Assembly: GCF_003353015.1 (NCBI RefSeq)
Contig: NZ_QREM01000009.1
Span: 17,459-56,172, forward strand
Origin: Xanthomonas arboricola
GTDB taxonomy: Bacteria > Pseudomonadota > Gammaproteobacteria > Xanthomonadales > Xanthomonadaceae
Length of the DNA: 38,714 bases
Reading direction: 5' to 3'
The first letter of the stretch is position 1; each line of letters begins with the position of its first letter. The notes under the pieces were generated by a model that worked only from the letters and a program-made list of their open reading frames with translations, did not search any database and was not told where the DNA came from. The translations under genes were made by a program, and so were the position numbers. Below, one piece after another: positions 15,110 to 23,621 of this stretch.

Positions 15110-15754
15110 TCACACCAGGTCGCGATAATCCTGCAGGATCACCATCACCAACTGGCTGCGCGAGCGCACGTCGAGCTTGTTGAACAGTTGCTGGAAGGTC
15201 GCCTTGATGGCGCTCTCCGAACTGCCCAGTTGGCGTGCGATCAACTTGTTGGACTGCCCGCGCAACAGGCCGCGCAGCACTTCGCGCTCACGGTCGGTGA
15301 AGCTGGGCCGGCTTTCCTGGGTACCCTGAGCGACCAGCGACTGCAGGTAGCGCTGGTCAATCAGCACCCGGCCCATCGCCACCGCATGGATGCTGTCGAT
15401 CAATTCGTCGGTGGAGACATCCTTGCGGCAGATGCCGGACACGCCGAGCCGGATCAAGGCCAATGCGTCGCGTTCGGGCAGGCCGGCGGTGACGACCAGC
15501 GTGGCCGGGCGGCGCGCCTGCTCGGCCTGGCGCCGCATGTAGTCCAGCGCGTTGTATTCGCCCATGTCGTAGTCGAGGATGACCACGTCCGGCGCCAGCG
15601 ACGCGATCTGGACGATGGCCTGCGCCAGTGCGCCGGACTGCCCCACCACCTCGAAGCGGGCATCGGCACCGAGCAGGCGCAGCAGGCCCTCGCGGAACAG
15701 CGTATGGTCGTCCAGCAGGTAGAGGCGCACCGGCTCGCGCTGCGACTCATCCAT
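15110..15754 (-). CDS. LuxR/NarL-type response regulator
   Basis: 214 residues. An N-terminal receiver (residues 9-125) has the acidic pair DD (15-16), the probable phospho-Asp61 in VVILDYDMG, TAG and a switch-region lysine in CRKDVS. The C-terminal LuxR-type HTH (about 150-205) reads FTDREREVLRGLLRGQSNKL, then IARQLGSSESAIKATFQQLF. It is a DNA-binding transcription regulator activated by phosphorylation. The start at 15754 lies inside the end of the kinase gene, an 8-base overlap, so kinase and regulator are coupled. Targets are unknown. The 276 bases before the next upstream gene set (14834-15109) hold no gene. Confidence 0.9.
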   Translation of the reverse strand: MDESQREPVRLYLLDDHTLFREGLLRLLGADARFEVVGQSGALAQAIVQIASLAPDVVILDYDMGEYNALDYMRRQAEQARRPATLVVTAGLPERDALALIRLGVSGICRKDVSTDELIDSIHAVAMGRVLIDQRYLQSLVAQGTQESRPSFTDREREVLRGLLRGQSNKLIARQLGSSESAIKATFQQLFNKLDVRSRSQLVMVILQDYRDLV

Positions 15755-17186
15755 CCAGCGCCTCCGCATACGCAGCATGCGCCAGCGGCAGATGCAGCTC
15801 GAAACAGGCGCCTTCGCCGCCGGGCGCATGGCGCAGCAGACCGCCCTGGTTGGCCATCAGCGCACGCGAGATGTACAGGCCCAGCCCGGAGCCGTCGCTG
15901 TCGCTGCGGAACGGCTGGAACAGGCGGCCCGGCTCGACGATGCCCGGCCCGGTATCGCGCACGCTCAGCACGGCGCGTTGTTGTTCCAGGCGCGCGCTGA
16001 CGATCAACTGGCGGCGTTGCGGGGGCAGCGCCTGCACTGCGCGCAGCGAATTGCGCGCCAGGTTGAGCAGCACCTGCAGCAGCGCATGGCGATCGCCATG
16101 CACCGACGGGAACTCGGCCGGGATCTGGATCACCAGCTGGCCATCGACGTCCTCCCAGTCGGAACGGATGATCACGTCCAGTTCGCTGCATAGCGTCTGC
16201 AGCCGGGTTTCATGCGCCTCGTCGGGCAGCTGCCGGCGCAGGTTGAAGGACGCCAGCTCCATCAACGCCGCCACCAGGCTGCGCAGCGCGGCCAGGTCCG
16301 GATCTGCGCCAATGGCCGGATGCCGCGCCAGGTTGGAGGTGACCACGCCCGCGGCCGAACACAGGTTGCGGATCTCGTGCGACACCGCACCGGCCAGCAG
16401 GCGATTGTTCTTGAGCACATCGTCGAAGTGCGCCGATTCGCGCGCGCGCACCTCCTCGCTGGTGTCGACCAGGATCGCCGCAAGGTGCCGCTCTTCACTG
16501 TCTTCGTAGACCGAGAACCAGGTGGTGGCCGGGAAGCGGGTGCCATCGCTGCGGCAGCCCCAGGTGCTGGCGGAAGTGCGCATGCCATCCAGGTTGGCGC
16601 TCATGCTCAGCGCATCGTCCAGCAGCGGCAGGAACTCGCGCACCGCGCGGCCTTCCAGCCCGCCCTCCTCGGCCATGTCCAGGATCTCGTGCGCGGCGCG
16701 GTTGGCCGCCACGATGCGGCCGTCGCCGGCCACCGTCAGCAAGGCCGCCGGGCTGCTCTCGGCGAGCAGCCGCAATTGCCGCTCCAGCCGCCGGCGCAGC
16801 CGCTGTTCGGCGCGCAGCTGTACGTAATGGGCCAGGATCACCCGGCGGGTGCGGCTGATTTCGGCCACGAGCAGGCCGCAGCCGGCATAGGCAATGGTCG
16901 CCATGAAAAAGCGCAGCGCCTGTTCGACCAGAGTCTCGTCGGTCACGAACAGGCCGCGCAACACCGCACAGGCGATCGCGGCGATGACGATGTCGCGCCG
17001 CGACAGCACCGTGGCCGCCAGTACCACCGGCAGGATGTACAGCAACCCCAGCGATACGCCCAGGTGCGAGTACCACTCCGCCCACACCAGCAAGGCCAGC
17101 ATCGCCAGCGACACCCACAGCGTCGGGCCGCGATTGAGCTTGACGACCTGGCCGCGCCACTTGAATGGCAGTCTCAGTCTGTCCAT
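15747..17186 (-). CDS. PAS-domain sensor histidine kinase
   Basis: 479 residues. Four or so membrane helices (about 22-110) with very short loops suggest an intramembrane or membrane-stress sensor, as no large periplasmic domain is present. A linker coiled coil (110-140) leads to a PAS domain (about 140-250, with ESSPAALLTVAGDGRIVAAN). The phospho-acceptor box is VSHEIRNLCSAAGVV with His270, unlike the common HELRTPL. The ATPase domain has an N-box in LLNLARNSLRAVQA, G1 in DTGPGI and G2 in GSGLGLYISRALM. It phosphorylates the overlapping LuxR-type regulator at 15110-15754. The signal is unknown. The next gene on the other strand is a bestrophin channel with 183 bases between starts. Confidence 0.9.
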   Translation of the reverse strand: MDRLRLPFKWRGQVVKLNRGPTLWVSLAMLALLVWAEWYSHLGVSLGLLYILPVVLAATVLSRRDIVIAAIACAVLRGLFVTDETLVEQALRFFMATIAYAGCGLLVAEISRTRRVILAHYVQLRAEQRLRRRLERQLRLLAESSPAALLTVAGDGRIVAANRAAHEILDMAEEGGLEGRAVREFLPLLDDALSMSANLDGMRTSASTWGCRSDGTRFPATTWFSVYEDSEERHLAAILVDTSEEVRARESAHFDDVLKNNRLLAGAVSHEIRNLCSAAGVVTSNLARHPAIGADPDLAALRSLVAALMELASFNLRRQLPDEAHETRLQTLCSELDVIIRSDWEDVDGQLVIQIPAEFPSVHGDRHALLQVLLNLARNSLRAVQALPPQRRQLIVSARLEQQRAVLSVRDTGPGIVEPGRLFQPFRSDSDGSGLGLYISRALMANQGGLLRHAPGGEGACFELHLPLAHAAYAEALDG

Positions 17187-17369
17187 TGCCTACCTATGCA
17201 CTCGCGCTGCAATGCCGCTCCTCGCTTGCGTGATTGATGCCACAGCATCGTGGCCAGGGCTGCGGATTTCATCCTATCGAAAGATAGCCTGCGCGCATCG
17301 TTCGGACGGTGCGTGCACTGTCCAACGCTGGCGCAAGGATGGCAGACACGACCGTAGAGGCTGGGTGTA

Positions 17370-18311
17370 ATGGCCCTAACCCACGTCGATGTTGCCTTTC
17401 CCATGATCACCCGCGATACGTTTCCATTGCGACGCATCTGGCCCAAGACCTACAAGCGCCTGCTGGTGCTGCTGGCCTTCGACTGCGCCGTTGCCGTGCT
17501 GTACACCTTCTTCGGTTGGCAGTGGTTGTCGATCGAAGCCTTGCCGCTGGCCCAGCTTGGCTCGGCGCTTACCATCTTCCTGGCGTTCCGCGCCAATGCG
17601 GCCTATGGCCGCTGGTGGGAGGCGCGCCAACTCTGGGGCTCGCTGGTGAATACCTCGCGCGCCATCGCACGCCAGGCCCTGACCGCGCTGGATGTGGACC
17701 CGGCCGACCCGCGCCAGGCCGCACTGCGCGACGACATCGTGGTGCACCAGGTCGCCTTCGTGCATGCCTTGCGCTGCCACCTGCGCCGGCAGAACCCGTT
17801 TCCGGAGTTGGCCGGCCTGCTCGGCCAGGCACGCGCCGACGATTTGCGCGGCTACGCCAACATTCCCAATGCGCTGACCCTGCGGCTGGGCGAACAACTG
17901 CAACAGGCGCGCGACTGGGGCATGCTCGACAGCCTGCGCTGGTCGTCGCTGGACGCCAACCTCACCACCCTGGCCAACATCCAGGGCGCCTGCGAACGCA
18001 TCAAGAACACCCCGCTGCCACGGCAGTTTTCCTCGCTGCCGCGCACGCTGGTGAACATGTATTGCTGGCTGGTGCCGCTGGGCCTGATCGCCGGCATGGG
18101 CCTGGCCATGCCGATCGCCTCGGTGCTGATCAGCTTCACCCTGATCGCCATCGACAGCGCCAGCAGTGCCATCGAAGATCCGTTCGAGAACACCGTACAC
18201 GACACCCCGATGACCGCCTTGTCGCGTGGCATCGAACTGACCCTGCGCGAAATGCTGGGCCAGCGCGTGCCGCTGCGCGAGGTGCGCGCCATCGACGGTT
18301 TCATCTACTGA
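17370..18311 (+). CDS. Bestrophin-family anion channel
   Basis: 313 residues from the ATG at 17370 (GAGG upstream); a second ATG at 17403 gives MITRDTFPLRRIW, the more family-typical N-terminus. Bestrophins are pentameric inner-membrane anion channels. Seen here are two N-terminal membrane helices (KRLLVLLAFDCAVAVLYTFF and LAQLGSALTIFLAFRANAAY), the conserved RANAAYGRWWEAR segment, IPNALTLRLGEQL, a second membrane pair (VNMYCWLVPLGLIAGMGLAM and beyond) and the acidic IEDPFENTVHDTPM cytosolic motif near the end, which matches the conserved DPFG/E region. The universal stress gene follows after 14 bases, so the two are probably one operon. Confidence 0.88.
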   Translation: MALTHVDVAFPMITRDTFPLRRIWPKTYKRLLVLLAFDCAVAVLYTFFGWQWLSIEALPLAQLGSALTIFLAFRANAAYGRWWEARQLWGSLVNTSRAIARQALTALDVDPADPRQAALRDDIVVHQVAFVHALRCHLRRQNPFPELAGLLGQARADDLRGYANIPNALTLRLGEQLQQARDWGMLDSLRWSSLDANLTTLANIQGACERIKNTPLPRQFSSLPRTLVNMYCWLVPLGLIAGMGLAMPIASVLISFTLIAIDSASSAIEDPFENTVHDTPMTALSRGIELTLREMLGQRVPLREVRAIDGFIY

Positions 18312-18325
18312 CTACGGAGCCCACC

Positions 18326-19240
18326 ATGCAGACCACCCCCACCCACCTGATCTTCGCCACCAACTTTTCCGAAACCTGCCATGCCGCGATCCCGACCGTG
18401 GCGCAACTGGTGGACCGCCTGCGTGCGCGCCTGACCATCCTGCACGTGCACGCCAAGGGCAAGCGTGCACAGGCCCAGCAGTCGCTGGACTCCTTCTTTG
18501 CCGAGGCGTCCAACTACCCGGGCTGCGAGCGCGCCCTCGCCGGTGGCCCTGCCGCCGCCGGCATCGTCTCGTTCTGCCGCAGCCGCGACGACGCGCTGCT
18601 GATCATGCCGCCGTCCGAACGCACCGGCCTGCCGCGCCCGCTGCACGTCTCACTGCGCGCGCGCGTGCTGCAGCGCGTGGCCACGCCCATGTTGACCCTG
18701 CCCTACGCCGATGCGATCCCGCGCGACGGCGCGGTCGGCGGCCATGTCGCCTGCTGGATCACCGGCCGCGAAACCAGCCTGGAATCGCTGCGCGATGCCG
18801 CCGCCCTGGCACGCCGCCGCGGCGCCGATCTGCACCTGCTGCATGTCGTGCCGGAAGTCAGCGAAGGCCTGCTGGTGGACAGCCTGTTCAACGACAAGCC
18901 GCTGAGCGAAGACGCGGCCGCCAGCTGGCTCGGCGACCTGGTCCAGCAGCTGCCCGACGAGGACCTGCGCGTGCGCATCCACGTGGCGGTCGGCAACCCG
19001 CGGCGCGAGATCGCCGGCCTGCTCAAGCGCGCCTGCGCCGACGTGCTGGTGGTCGAACACGATGCCCTGGTCCGCCGCGGCGTCTGGCGGTCCTCGCTGC
19101 AGTCCGCCCTGGCGAAAACGCCGTGCGTGCTGATCTGCCTGCCGCCGCCCCATCTGCGCCGCCCGATCCTGGGCACCCATGCCGACCAGGCAGGCACAGC
19201 GCCTGGCCGCAGCCTGGCAAGCCGGCTACTGCGTGTGTGA
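18326..19240 (+). CDS. Tandem universal stress protein (UspA family)
   Basis: 304 residues with two Usp-like halves. The first (residues 5-130) starts THLIFATNFSETCHAAIPTV and ends at a strand LLIMPPSERTG. The second (about 140-280) has GHVACWITGRETSLESLRDA, LHLLHVVPEVSEG and the C-terminal ADVLVVEHDALVRRGVWRSS, then CVLICLPPP. Neither half keeps a textbook GxxG-x9-GS ATP loop, so nucleotide binding is doubtful. Tandem Usps are cytosolic stress-resistance proteins of unclear mechanism. The gene follows the bestrophin gene by 14 bases, suggesting a membrane or ion-stress setting. The 293 bases after it, up to the LysR remnant at 19534, hold nothing I recognise. Confidence 0.85.
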   Translation: MQTTPTHLIFATNFSETCHAAIPTVAQLVDRLRARLTILHVHAKGKRAQAQQSLDSFFAEASNYPGCERALAGGPAAAGIVSFCRSRDDALLIMPPSERTGLPRPLHVSLRARVLQRVATPMLTLPYADAIPRDGAVGGHVACWITGRETSLESLRDAAALARRRGADLHLLHVVPEVSEGLLVDSLFNDKPLSEDAAASWLGDLVQQLPDEDLRVRIHVAVGNPRREIAGLLKRACADVLVVEHDALVRRGVWRSSLQSALAKTPCVLICLPPPHLRRPILGTHADQAGTAPGRSLASRLLRV

Positions 19241-19533
19241 GCGCTCGGCGAGCGTCTGGCCAGGCATCCGGGATTGTCGGCGGCACAATCGCGCAAGTGG
19301 CGCATTCCGATAGACATCCCGGAGCGCAAGGCGGCTCCAGATCAAGATTCGGCGGCATGAGCCGCAGGCCAGCGTGCCTGCGGGCGCGCAACTGCGCCTA
19401 CCCTTCGTGCGTCGACCGGTGGATTGATCGAGCGCCCTGGCAGCTCCGTCCGGACGTCGATGGCAGGTCTCTCCACGGCGGTGCCTTCAGGCCGGTTGCC
19501 ACGCAGCCTGGCCCGTAGGCGGGAGCTGGCGCG

Positions 19534-19945
19534 CTAGCCCTTCAACACAAGCAACGCAGCCGTACACCTGTCGCAGATGAAGTCCACGAAGGTGCGCACC
19601 TTTGCAGCAGCCAGGCGTCTTGACGTGTGCAACACCCACGGCGCCGGCTACACATCCGCGATCGTGCCCCACTGCAGCAGTTCGCCACGCGCGAGCTGAT
19701 TCCATGCGATCGACTGTGGAATGAGGGCCACGCCACCGCCGGCCATCGCTGCGTCGCGGACCATGAGGAACGAGGAAAACCGCAGTCTTGGCACGGGTTC
19801 CAGGACCAGACGCCGGACGCCTCGTCTGCAAGTCAGGCGCAAGTTACCCGTCTTATCCAGCGCGACGCCGCCGGTCACTCGAACTGCGCATCGATGCGCA
19901 CGACCAGCCCGGTCGTCTCCACAACGTTCAACCGCATGCCGAAGC
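19534..19945 (-). pseudogene. LysR-type regulator remnant (effector-binding domain only)
   Basis: Three minus-strand frames together give the C-terminal half of a LysR regulator. First comes RLNVVETTGLVVRIDAQFE near 19900; then LRFSSFLMVRDAAMAGGGVA and LIPQSIAWNQLARGELLQW; then, after a shift near 19650, PWVLHTSRRLAAAKVRTFVD and FICDRCTAALLVLKG to a stop at 19534. The last block is the classic LysR tail (LxYPSRRxxxxKVRxFIDF). The N-terminal HTH half is absent and at least two frame breaks are needed, so this is a decayed gene. Its former target, often a divergent neighbour, is not evident. Confidence 0.65.
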
Positions 19946-20138
19946 CGCTGCTGTGTCGCCTGCAGGCATCGCCGCTGGCGACAGCCTGCAAGGAGGTGCG
20001 CTGCGCCCTCGCCCTGCTGCCGAGTGCCCAGGGTGGTATATGCACGTGAGGCGCTCGCTCGTTGGCGAGCTGTGTTGTAGATGGCATGGGAGGCCATGCC
20101 GCTGCATCGCGCCTGCCCGTCTGAGGCAGACTACGCAC

Positions 20139-20630
20139 ATGGACACGATTCGGCCGTACCACTCCCGGGACTTCGATGCGTGCATGGCGCTGTTCGACGC
20201 GAACGTGCCGGCGTTCTTCAGTGCCGGGGAGCGTGTCGACTTCGCTGGCTTCCTGATCCAGCACGCCGCAGCGTGGCACTACCAGTTGCTGGAGCGTGGC
20301 AACGCGATCGCTGGCTGCGCCGGTTATGCGGTCAATGCCGATGGCAGCACGGCGAGCCTGTGCTGGGGCATGGTCCACCCGAGCCTGCACCGCTGCGGCG
20401 TGGGAACGCAGTTACTCCAGGCCCGGCTGGATGCGTTGCGCCAGATGCCGGCGGTCCGGCGCGTCATGCTGGATACGAGTCAACATACCCGGCAGTTCTA
20501 TGCCCGCTTCGGTTTTGTCGTGCAGCAGGTCACGGTGGATGCCTATGGACCGGGTCTGGAGCGGTGGGACATGGCGCTCGATCTGCACCCCAGCGCGCAA
20601 ACTGCAGGCAGCGCCCGGTCTGCACGGTAG
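20139..20630 (+). CDS. GNAT-family N-acetyltransferase
   Basis: 163 residues from the ATG at 20139. It transfers an acetyl group from acetyl-CoA to an amine. The fold is recognisable: TIRPYHSRDFDACMALFDAN at the N-terminus, a central strand ASLCWGMVHP, then the acetyl-CoA-binding motif A RCGVGTQLLQARL (residues 85 onward; R/QxxGxG/A pattern) and the C-terminal TRQFYARFGFVVQQV that usually contributes the catalytic Tyr. It stands alone between a LysR remnant and an opposite-strand hypothetical gene. The substrate is unknown. Confidence 0.87.
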   Translation: MDTIRPYHSRDFDACMALFDANVPAFFSAGERVDFAGFLIQHAAAWHYQLLERGNAIAGCAGYAVNADGSTASLCWGMVHPSLHRCGVGTQLLQARLDALRQMPAVRRVMLDTSQHTRQFYARFGFVVQQVTVDAYGPGLERWDMALDLHPSAQTAGSARSAR

Positions 20631-20796
20631 CGATGGTGTACGCGGGCTGGTGGATGGTGTGCGCAGCTGGTGGATGCCCGGGCAGCACGCGGGAATGCAC
20701 AAGCCCGTCGCGATGGCGCTTTCTTTCACGTAGCTCGCAAGATGCACGGCCGGGGCGACTTCTTCCGAGCGCTCCGAGCAGGGTGATGCGGCATGC

Positions 20797-21114
20797 CTAT
20801 CGCGCTGCGTCCTTGTTGACCTGGGCACGTGCGAGCGCGGTGGCGGACACCAGCAGGTCCGGCAACTCCTCGCGAAAGGCTTCGGCTTGCCCGGCCTGGA
20901 GCACCCCGTAAAAGCTTGCATTGTCGAACACCGGCCTGCCCTGCAGGAAGAAGCCATCACGGCCCTGCACGACGAAGTGGAAACATGCCTGCCAGCGTGG
21001 GTCCGGACTGGCCGACAGCTGCACGACGACCTCGCTGCCGGCAGATGCCGTGCTTGCCGGGGTGACGGTGATCGTTCGCGCGGTAATCTGCTGACTGCGG
21101 TTCATGCGCAACAT
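20797..21114 (-). CDS. Small hypothetical protein
   Basis: 105 residues from ATG 21114, or 102 from the in-frame ATG at 21105. It contains a beta-rich stretch (ARTITVTPASTASAGSEVVV, then CFHFVVQGRDGFFLQGRPVF) and a helical, acidic tail (EAFREELPDLLVSATALARA). There is no signal peptide and no clear ribosome site. I do not recognise a family. The composition looks coding rather than a shadow, and nothing better occupies the opposite strand, but support is modest. Confidence 0.4.
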   Translation of the reverse strand: MLRMNRSQQITARTITVTPASTASAGSEVVVQLSASPDPRWQACFHFVVQGRDGFFLQGRPVFDNASFYGVLQAGQAEAFREELPDLLVSATALARAQVNKDAAR

Positions 21115-21700
21115 GATCGCGCTTGCGGCGTGGTGGCGGAGTGAGCCGGCGACGCGCGGCGTGGCATGCGGCGTGCAGGGGGCCGCTGCGCCGCATGACT
21201 CCCCAGCGGTGCCCGATCATCCGGCCGTAGCGTGGCGACACCTTGCACCCGTACTGTCGGTGCGTCGCTGGCGATTGCGCAGCACGCCGCCTGAGCGCTG
21301 CGGACCGCGCCTTCGCGTTGCCATCACGATGCTTATGTCCGCCGCGAGACCGGCTGCCGAGTTGCTGCCGTTGCCCAGGGCCGGTGATGCCAAGGCGCCT
21401 CAAAGCGGGGTGTGGCTGCAGGTCCCGGCCGGATGCATGCAGCTGGCAGGAGCGTTGATCGTCTGCCACTCCAACGGCCTGGCTGGTCCGGGCCGTTTGC
21501 GTATGAGGGGGATCCACACCGCGGCCGCTCAGCGCGCCACGGTCCTCCATCCGCTGCCCCGCAAGCACGTGCACGATGCTTTGACCCGGCCGGCCCATGC
21601 TGCGCCGGGCTGGACCGCGTGCCGCGCTGCCTGTCGTCATGCATCGACTGCAGGTGTCGTCCATGCCCCCGGGGATCAGAGAAAGCGCAAAGGAGCTTGT
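21115..21700. other. Intergenic stretch, no gene recognised
   Basis: 586 bases between the hypothetical gene and the small secreted protein. Long open frames exist on both strands but their translations are Arg/Ala/Pro-rich with no domain, as expected by chance at this GC content. AAAGGAGC at its right end is the ribosome site for the gene at 21701. Confidence 0.5.
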
Positions 21701-21976
21701 ATGAAGAAGCTGCACACGTTGATGGCTGTCGGTTGCCTGCTGGGCCTGAGTTCGCCTGCATTTGCCGAAGTCGCCAATCTGACCAAGAGCGCCGATGGCG
21801 CCAATCGCGATGCAGGTATCGCAGCAGTGAAGCAGAAATTGCAGGACGCCTGCAAGTTGCGTAACGGCAGCGTGGATCTGGAGTCGTTCGAAGTGGTGTT
21901 CGAGAAGACCAGCGCAAACCCGGTGGTTCCCAAGCCCTCTCATGTGGACGCAAGAATCAAGTGCGATCTGGCCTGA
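21701..21976 (+). CDS. Small secreted protein of unknown function
   Basis: 91 residues with a clear Sec signal peptide (MKKLHTLMAVGCLLGLSSPA, then FAEV; cleavage likely after AFA). The mature part of about 68 residues (ANLTKSADGANRDAGIAAVK, then LQDACKLRNGSVDLESFEVV and ARIKCDLA) is hydrophilic with two cysteines that could form one disulfide in the periplasm. A strong AAAGGAGC ribosome site is correctly spaced. A textbook terminator follows at 22049. I do not recognise a family. Confidence 0.8.
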   Translation: MKKLHTLMAVGCLLGLSSPAFAEVANLTKSADGANRDAGIAAVKQKLQDACKLRNGSVDLESFEVVFEKTSANPVVPKPSHVDARIKCDLA

Positions 21977-22048
21977 GCCCGGCGCTGCGTGAGCGCGTCC
22001 ACCACGCAGCGAGTAGTTAGATCGCGCGGCGAGTGGATAGATCACGAC

Positions 22049-22079
22049 AAGGCCCCGCGCATGCGGGGCCTTGTTTTTT
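22049..22079 (+). terminator. Rho-independent terminator
   Basis: Perfect 10-bp stem AAGGCCCCGC-GCAT-GCGGGGCCTT followed by GTTTTTT. It serves the small secreted protein gene ending at 21976. Only three A residues precede the stem's own AA, so it is mainly a plus-strand terminator. Confidence 0.92.
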
Positions 22080-22108
22080 GTAGCGGCAGCCGGCGGGCGT
22101 GCCGCCGG

Positions 22109-23137
22109 TTACCCCAGCTGCGCCCGCGCCGTATCCAGCGTGCTCATGATCTGGATCACTTCGTCCAGCGGGTGCAGCGGCGACTCCTTGCGCCCTTCCC
22201 CGATGTAACGCGCGGCGGCGGTCGCTTGCCACGACAGGCCGGCATAGCCGGTGATTCCGCTTGGATCCCTCCATACCGCGGGCCGGCTGGCGTGGTCGTT
22301 GCCGACCAGGCTTAGCGAGGTCGGGTTGTGGAACTCGCCGGCAAGGTCGATGCGGGCCAGGCTGCCGGTGACATAGGCGGTGGAGCTGCTACGCGCCACG
22401 ATGGAACTGACCAGCGTGGATTGCGCGGTGCCCCCATGCGACAGCACGATGGTCGAAAACGCATCCACGCCGGTGTCGGTCAGCGCGCCGGTCGTCGCGA
22501 TCGCGGTGGGTGCGCCAAGAATCATCGAAGACAACTGCACTGCATACACGCCCAGGTCCAGCAGCGCGCCACCGCCGAGCGCAGGATTGCGCTGTCGGTG
22601 CGCGGCATCCTCAGGGCCGCATTGGCTCAGGTCGGCAAACACATGGCGAAGCTCGCCCAGCGCGCCGTCCGCCAGCAATCTCCGTAGCACCGAGGTGTGC
22701 GGCAGGTAGCGGCTCCACATGGCCTCCATCAGGAACAGGCCGCGCTGCCGCGCCTCCTGCACCAGCACACGCGTGTCGTCGGCGCAGGTGGTGATGGGTT
22801 TTTCGATCAGTACATGCTTGCCCGCGCGCAGCGCCAGCAGGCCCTGCTGCAGATGCTGGCTGTGCGGCGTGGCGATATAGACGATATCGACATCGCGGTC
22901 TTCGACCAATGCCTCGTAGCTGTCATGCACGCGCTGCATCGCCCACGTCTTTGCAAAGACCTCGGCACGCGCACGCGTACGCGAGGCCACCGCGAACGGC
23001 TGCTGTCTGGTATGGCTGCGCAGCGCGCTCACGAACGCAGAGGCGATCGTTCCAGGCCCGAGCACTCCCCATCGCAGCGCCGGCTCGCCGCACTCCGGCA
23101 GAAACAGCTCGGGCTCGGGAAACACTGTTGGCGGCAT
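22109..23137 (-). CDS. Gfo/Idh/MocA-family oxidoreductase
   Basis: 342 residues from the ATG at 23137. It is an NAD(P)-dependent sugar or cyclitol dehydrogenase type. The Rossmann motif is LRWGVLGPGTIASAF (about residues 21-35), followed by DIVYIATPHSQH and the family hallmark EKPIT (112-116, where Lys is usually catalytic). Then come FLMEAMWSRYLP and the substrate-domain GGGALLDLGVYAVQL. This pattern fits the dihydrodiol/xylose-dehydrogenase-like branch, but the substrate cannot be read. A longer open frame upstream of 23137 is low-complexity and unlikely to be translated. Convergent with the gene at 21701. Confidence 0.88.
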   Translation of the reverse strand: MPPTVFPEPELFLPECGEPALRWGVLGPGTIASAFVSALRSHTRQQPFAVASRTRARAEVFAKTWAMQRVHDSYEALVEDRDVDIVYIATPHSQHLQQGLLALRAGKHVLIEKPITTCADDTRVLVQEARQRGLFLMEAMWSRYLPHTSVLRRLLADGALGELRHVFADLSQCGPEDAAHRQRNPALGGGALLDLGVYAVQLSSMILGAPTAIATTGALTDTGVDAFSTIVLSHGGTAQSTLVSSIVARSSSTAYVTGSLARIDLAGEFHNPTSLSLVGNDHASRPAVWRDPSGITGYAGLSWQATAAARYIGEGRKESPLHPLDEVIQIMSTLDTARAQLG

Positions 23138-23621
23138 ACGCCCGGGCTCCTGGGTAGCACGTGCGCGCATCCTAACAAAGGCGGGAATGCCGTGGCGCTC
23201 GCCGCCGCGCTCCACCTTGCAGGGATCGAGCATCATCGGCCGTTTCGACGCCGACGTTCCTGCGGTCGCGTGCGACACTTCCGGCTGTCGCTTCGAACTG
23301 CCTGGCGGAAGCGGTTCCGGTGACGACTCTTTCAGTGTAAGGCAGCTGCGCAGATGGACGGGCGATACCGGCGTCATTCACCGGATCGACGGCCTGCCAG
23401 CTGGGCAAGGCGCTGCCCATGGTGTTCCGCCAGCACGTCTTCATCAGCGCATCCAAGAGGCCAATGCAGTGCAGCAACGCGTGCGGATGTGGCCATCGAT
23501 TCGGTTGCGCGTGGCACGTTGCGGGTTGCGACGATGCCCCTGCGCTTCCGTTCGCTTTGCGCGTCGACAACCCTCCTGACGCGTCACACGCCTTGCACCA
23601 TGCGCTGCTTAGCTTGGTCCG
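23138..23621. other. Intergenic stretch, likely promoter region
   Basis: 484 bases between two divergent genes (Gfo/Idh/MocA on minus, acyl-CoA dehydrogenase-like on plus). No gene or RNA was recognised. It must hold the promoters of both transcription units. Confidence 0.5.

Noticed and set aside
17309..18325. Long in-frame extension upstream of the universal stress protein
   Set aside because: It runs through the bestrophin gene in another frame and lacks domain sequence; the ATG at 18326 gives the proper Usp N-terminus.
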